Assembly: GCA_002747015.1 (NCBI GenBank)
Contig: NVXI01000004.1
Coordinates: 44,229 to 59,991 of the forward strand
Reading direction: 5' to 3'
Source of the DNA: Zetaproteobacteria bacterium
GTDB lineage: Bacteria; Pseudomonadota; Alphaproteobacteria; Micavibrionales; Micavibrionaceae
DNA length: 15,763 nt
The translations under genes and the position numbers were made by a program. The notes under the pieces were generated by a model. The model was not told the DNA's origin and searched no databases. It worked only from the letters and a program-made list of their open reading frames with translations. Shown here piece after piece: positions 14,517-15,763 of the stretch. Each line of letters opens with the position of its first letter. The first letter of the stretch is position 1.

Positions 14517-15763
14517 ATGAAATTATTTGATAAAATATTGGCGCCTTTTCAAAAAGCACTAAGGCAATCTGTATCTTCTTTTATTCGCCTAGAAACCAGA
14601 GAAAATGAGCATACACTCGTTTCAACAGATGGATCTCTTGTATCCTACCTAAAAGTTGAAGGCAGTAAACAAATCATCGGAGATGAGGAATATGAGAACA
14701 TCGTCGCGTCCGCAAATATCAAGATTGGTGCACGTTTTGACCGTATTGGCCATGCCATGCAGGTATACTTTGTTCGCGATCCATCACGAATAAGGCAAAC
14801 TCTTGAAAATCAAACAAACCCAAGCCGTATCACAGCACATAATATTGGATTAGATCTGGATGATTTGTTTGATGAAAAAATTGCCCACCTTGAAAAGTTT
14901 TTAACACATGAGGAGCAATATTTTGTTCTATGGACACGCCCTTCCAGTTTAACAAAAAATGAATCAAAAAGAGCCGGGGCAGACGCAAAAGAAGAGGGAA
15001 AAGATTGGCCCGTTGCGGCAAGCGCGCAATACCCCCTAGGCATAATGGAACCACTTAGAACACGCCATAAAAGTTTTATCGCCGCAATGACAACGGCGTT
15101 CGATGAGCTTGGCATTGAATGTAATGTTTTGGAAGTCCATGACGCACTTAATGCCATACGCTCTAACCTTTTCCCTGATCGTGCAAATGATAAATGGCGT
15201 GCCTGTCTCCCTGGTGATCCAATTCCACCACGCGCACCACAAAGCGCCGTTGATATGTCCGACATCCTATGGCCAAACCTTCCAAATCAAATAGTTGCGG
15301 CAGAAGCAAATGTTTTAGGAAAATCTGTCGTACGCATTGGAAATTTATTGTGGGCCGGTGCTGATATGACTTTAGGGCCAATGGATTCTCAGCCATTCCC
15401 TCTCCTGTTAAATCGTCTCGTCGAAGCAGATATTCCATTTCGTATTTCCTTCCTTATTGAGGGGGGTGGGGCAGCAGCCGTCGCGATGAGATCCTTTGCC
15501 GCGACCTTATTGGGGCCGACAAATGCCGGAAACAAACCAATTAAATACTCTTTGGAGAGTCTGATAACGCTTGCAAGACAAGAACCTGTCGTAAAAATTC
15601 GCATTTCCTTTGCCACATGGTGTAAAATCAGTGAAAAGGATCAAATTCTTGATCGCCTATCTATCTTGCTGCAATCTTTTGAAAGCTGGGGATATGCGCA
15701 AGTTAGTGAATATTCAGGTGATCCACTTGATTGTGTCATGTCATCGGCAATGGGTATTCATTG
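14517..15763 (+). CDS. icmB: IcmB/DotO, T4BSS ATPase (partial, 5' end)
   Basis: The ATG at 14517 opens a frame that reaches the window edge without a stop: 415 codons of a protein that is about 1000 residues in Legionella. The N-terminus matches IcmB: FIRLETRENEHTLVSTDGSL (22-41) followed by VSYLKVEGSKQIIGDEEYE. Further family-like blocks are LTHEEQYFVLWTRP (129-142), FDELGIECNVLEVHDALNAI (194-213) and the LGPMDSQPFPLLLNRLVEADIPFRISFLIEGGG region (about 287-319). DotO is a VirB4-class ATPase that energises assembly and transfer at the inner membrane. Its Walker A and B motifs lie in the C-terminal part, beyond the window. No clear ribosome site is seen; 139 bp separate it from icmJ. Confidence 0.93.
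   Translation, partial: MKLFDKILAPFQKALRQSVSSFIRLETRENEHTLVSTDGSLVSYLKVEGSKQIIGDEEYENIVASANIKIGARFDRIGHAMQVYFVRDPSRIRQTLENQTNPSRITAHNIGLDLDDLFDEKIAHLEKFLTHEEQYFVLWTRPSSLTKNESKRAGADAKEEGKDWPVAASAQYPLGIMEPLRTRHKSFIAAMTTAFDELGIECNVLEVHDALNAIRSNLFPDRANDKWRACLPGDPIPPRAPQSAVDMSDILWPNLPNQIVAAEANVLGKSVVRIGNLLWAGADMTLGPMDSQPFPLLLNRLVEADIPFRISFLIEGGGAAAVAMRSFAATLLGPTNAGNKPIKYSLESLITLARQEPVVKIRISFATWCKISEKDQILDRLSILLQSFESWGYAQVSEYSGDPLDCVMSSAMGIH

Noticed and set aside
1..15763. tRNA, rRNA, CRISPR array, insertion sequence or attachment site
   Set aside because: No cloverleaf, repeat-spacer array, transposase frame or terminal inverted repeats were seen.

Overview
The window is a chromosomal or large-plasmid segment of a Gram-negative bacterium, roughly 40% G+C by eye. 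It carries the core of a type IVB (Dot/Icm, IncI-Tra-like) secretion system. Every gene on the plus strand from 7243 to the right edge can be matched, by motif and order, to the Legionella run icmL-icmK-icmE-icmG-icmC-icmD-icmJ-icmB (dotI-dotH-dotG-dotF-dotE-dotP-dotN-dotO). The lineage cannot be fixed from the sequence. The style (Sec signal peptides, purine-rich ribosome sites, some TTG starts) suits a proteobacterium, perhaps an alphaproteobacterium, but this is a guess.

Left half (1-6976, all minus strand): five tightly packed, mutually paralogous genes for exported proteins of about 450-500 residues, with gaps of 1-12 bp. The leftmost runs off the window. They share a long, probably helical core with three invariant cysteines. 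Strongly conserved blocks include KDY(H/Q)PS, a CxxG motif, R(I/M/F)N(R/K)D(I/V)D, NPSY(Y/H)AQ-like and NLYD(T/K)PxNVxRK. Four of the five also carry a cysteine cluster right after the predicted signal peptide. The fifth (leftmost) lacks the cluster and instead has about 180 extra residues that look beta-rich. I do not recognise this family. Its divergent, adjacent placement suggests exported accessory parts or substrates of the secretion system, and it is the best candidate here for something undescribed.

Centre (6977-7242): a divergent, AT-rich promoter region of about 265 bp with three short inverted repeats and a plausible sigma70-type promoter facing icmL.

Right half (7243-15763, plus strand): inner-membrane VirB8-like DotI, outer-membrane-core DotH, a short VirB10-like DotG, DotF, an unusual 552-residue DotE-like protein built from three DotP-like modules in tandem plus a DotE-like tail, the single-module DotP, the zinc-type coupling-complex protein DotN, and the first 415 residues of the ATPase DotO (truncated by the window edge). 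No DotJ gene lies next to DotI. Together these would form the envelope-spanning core (DotH/G/F), inner-membrane parts (DotI/E/P), one coupling-complex component (DotN) and the energising ATPase (DotO). The coupling ATPase DotL, DotA, DotC/DotD and the chaperones are not in this window.
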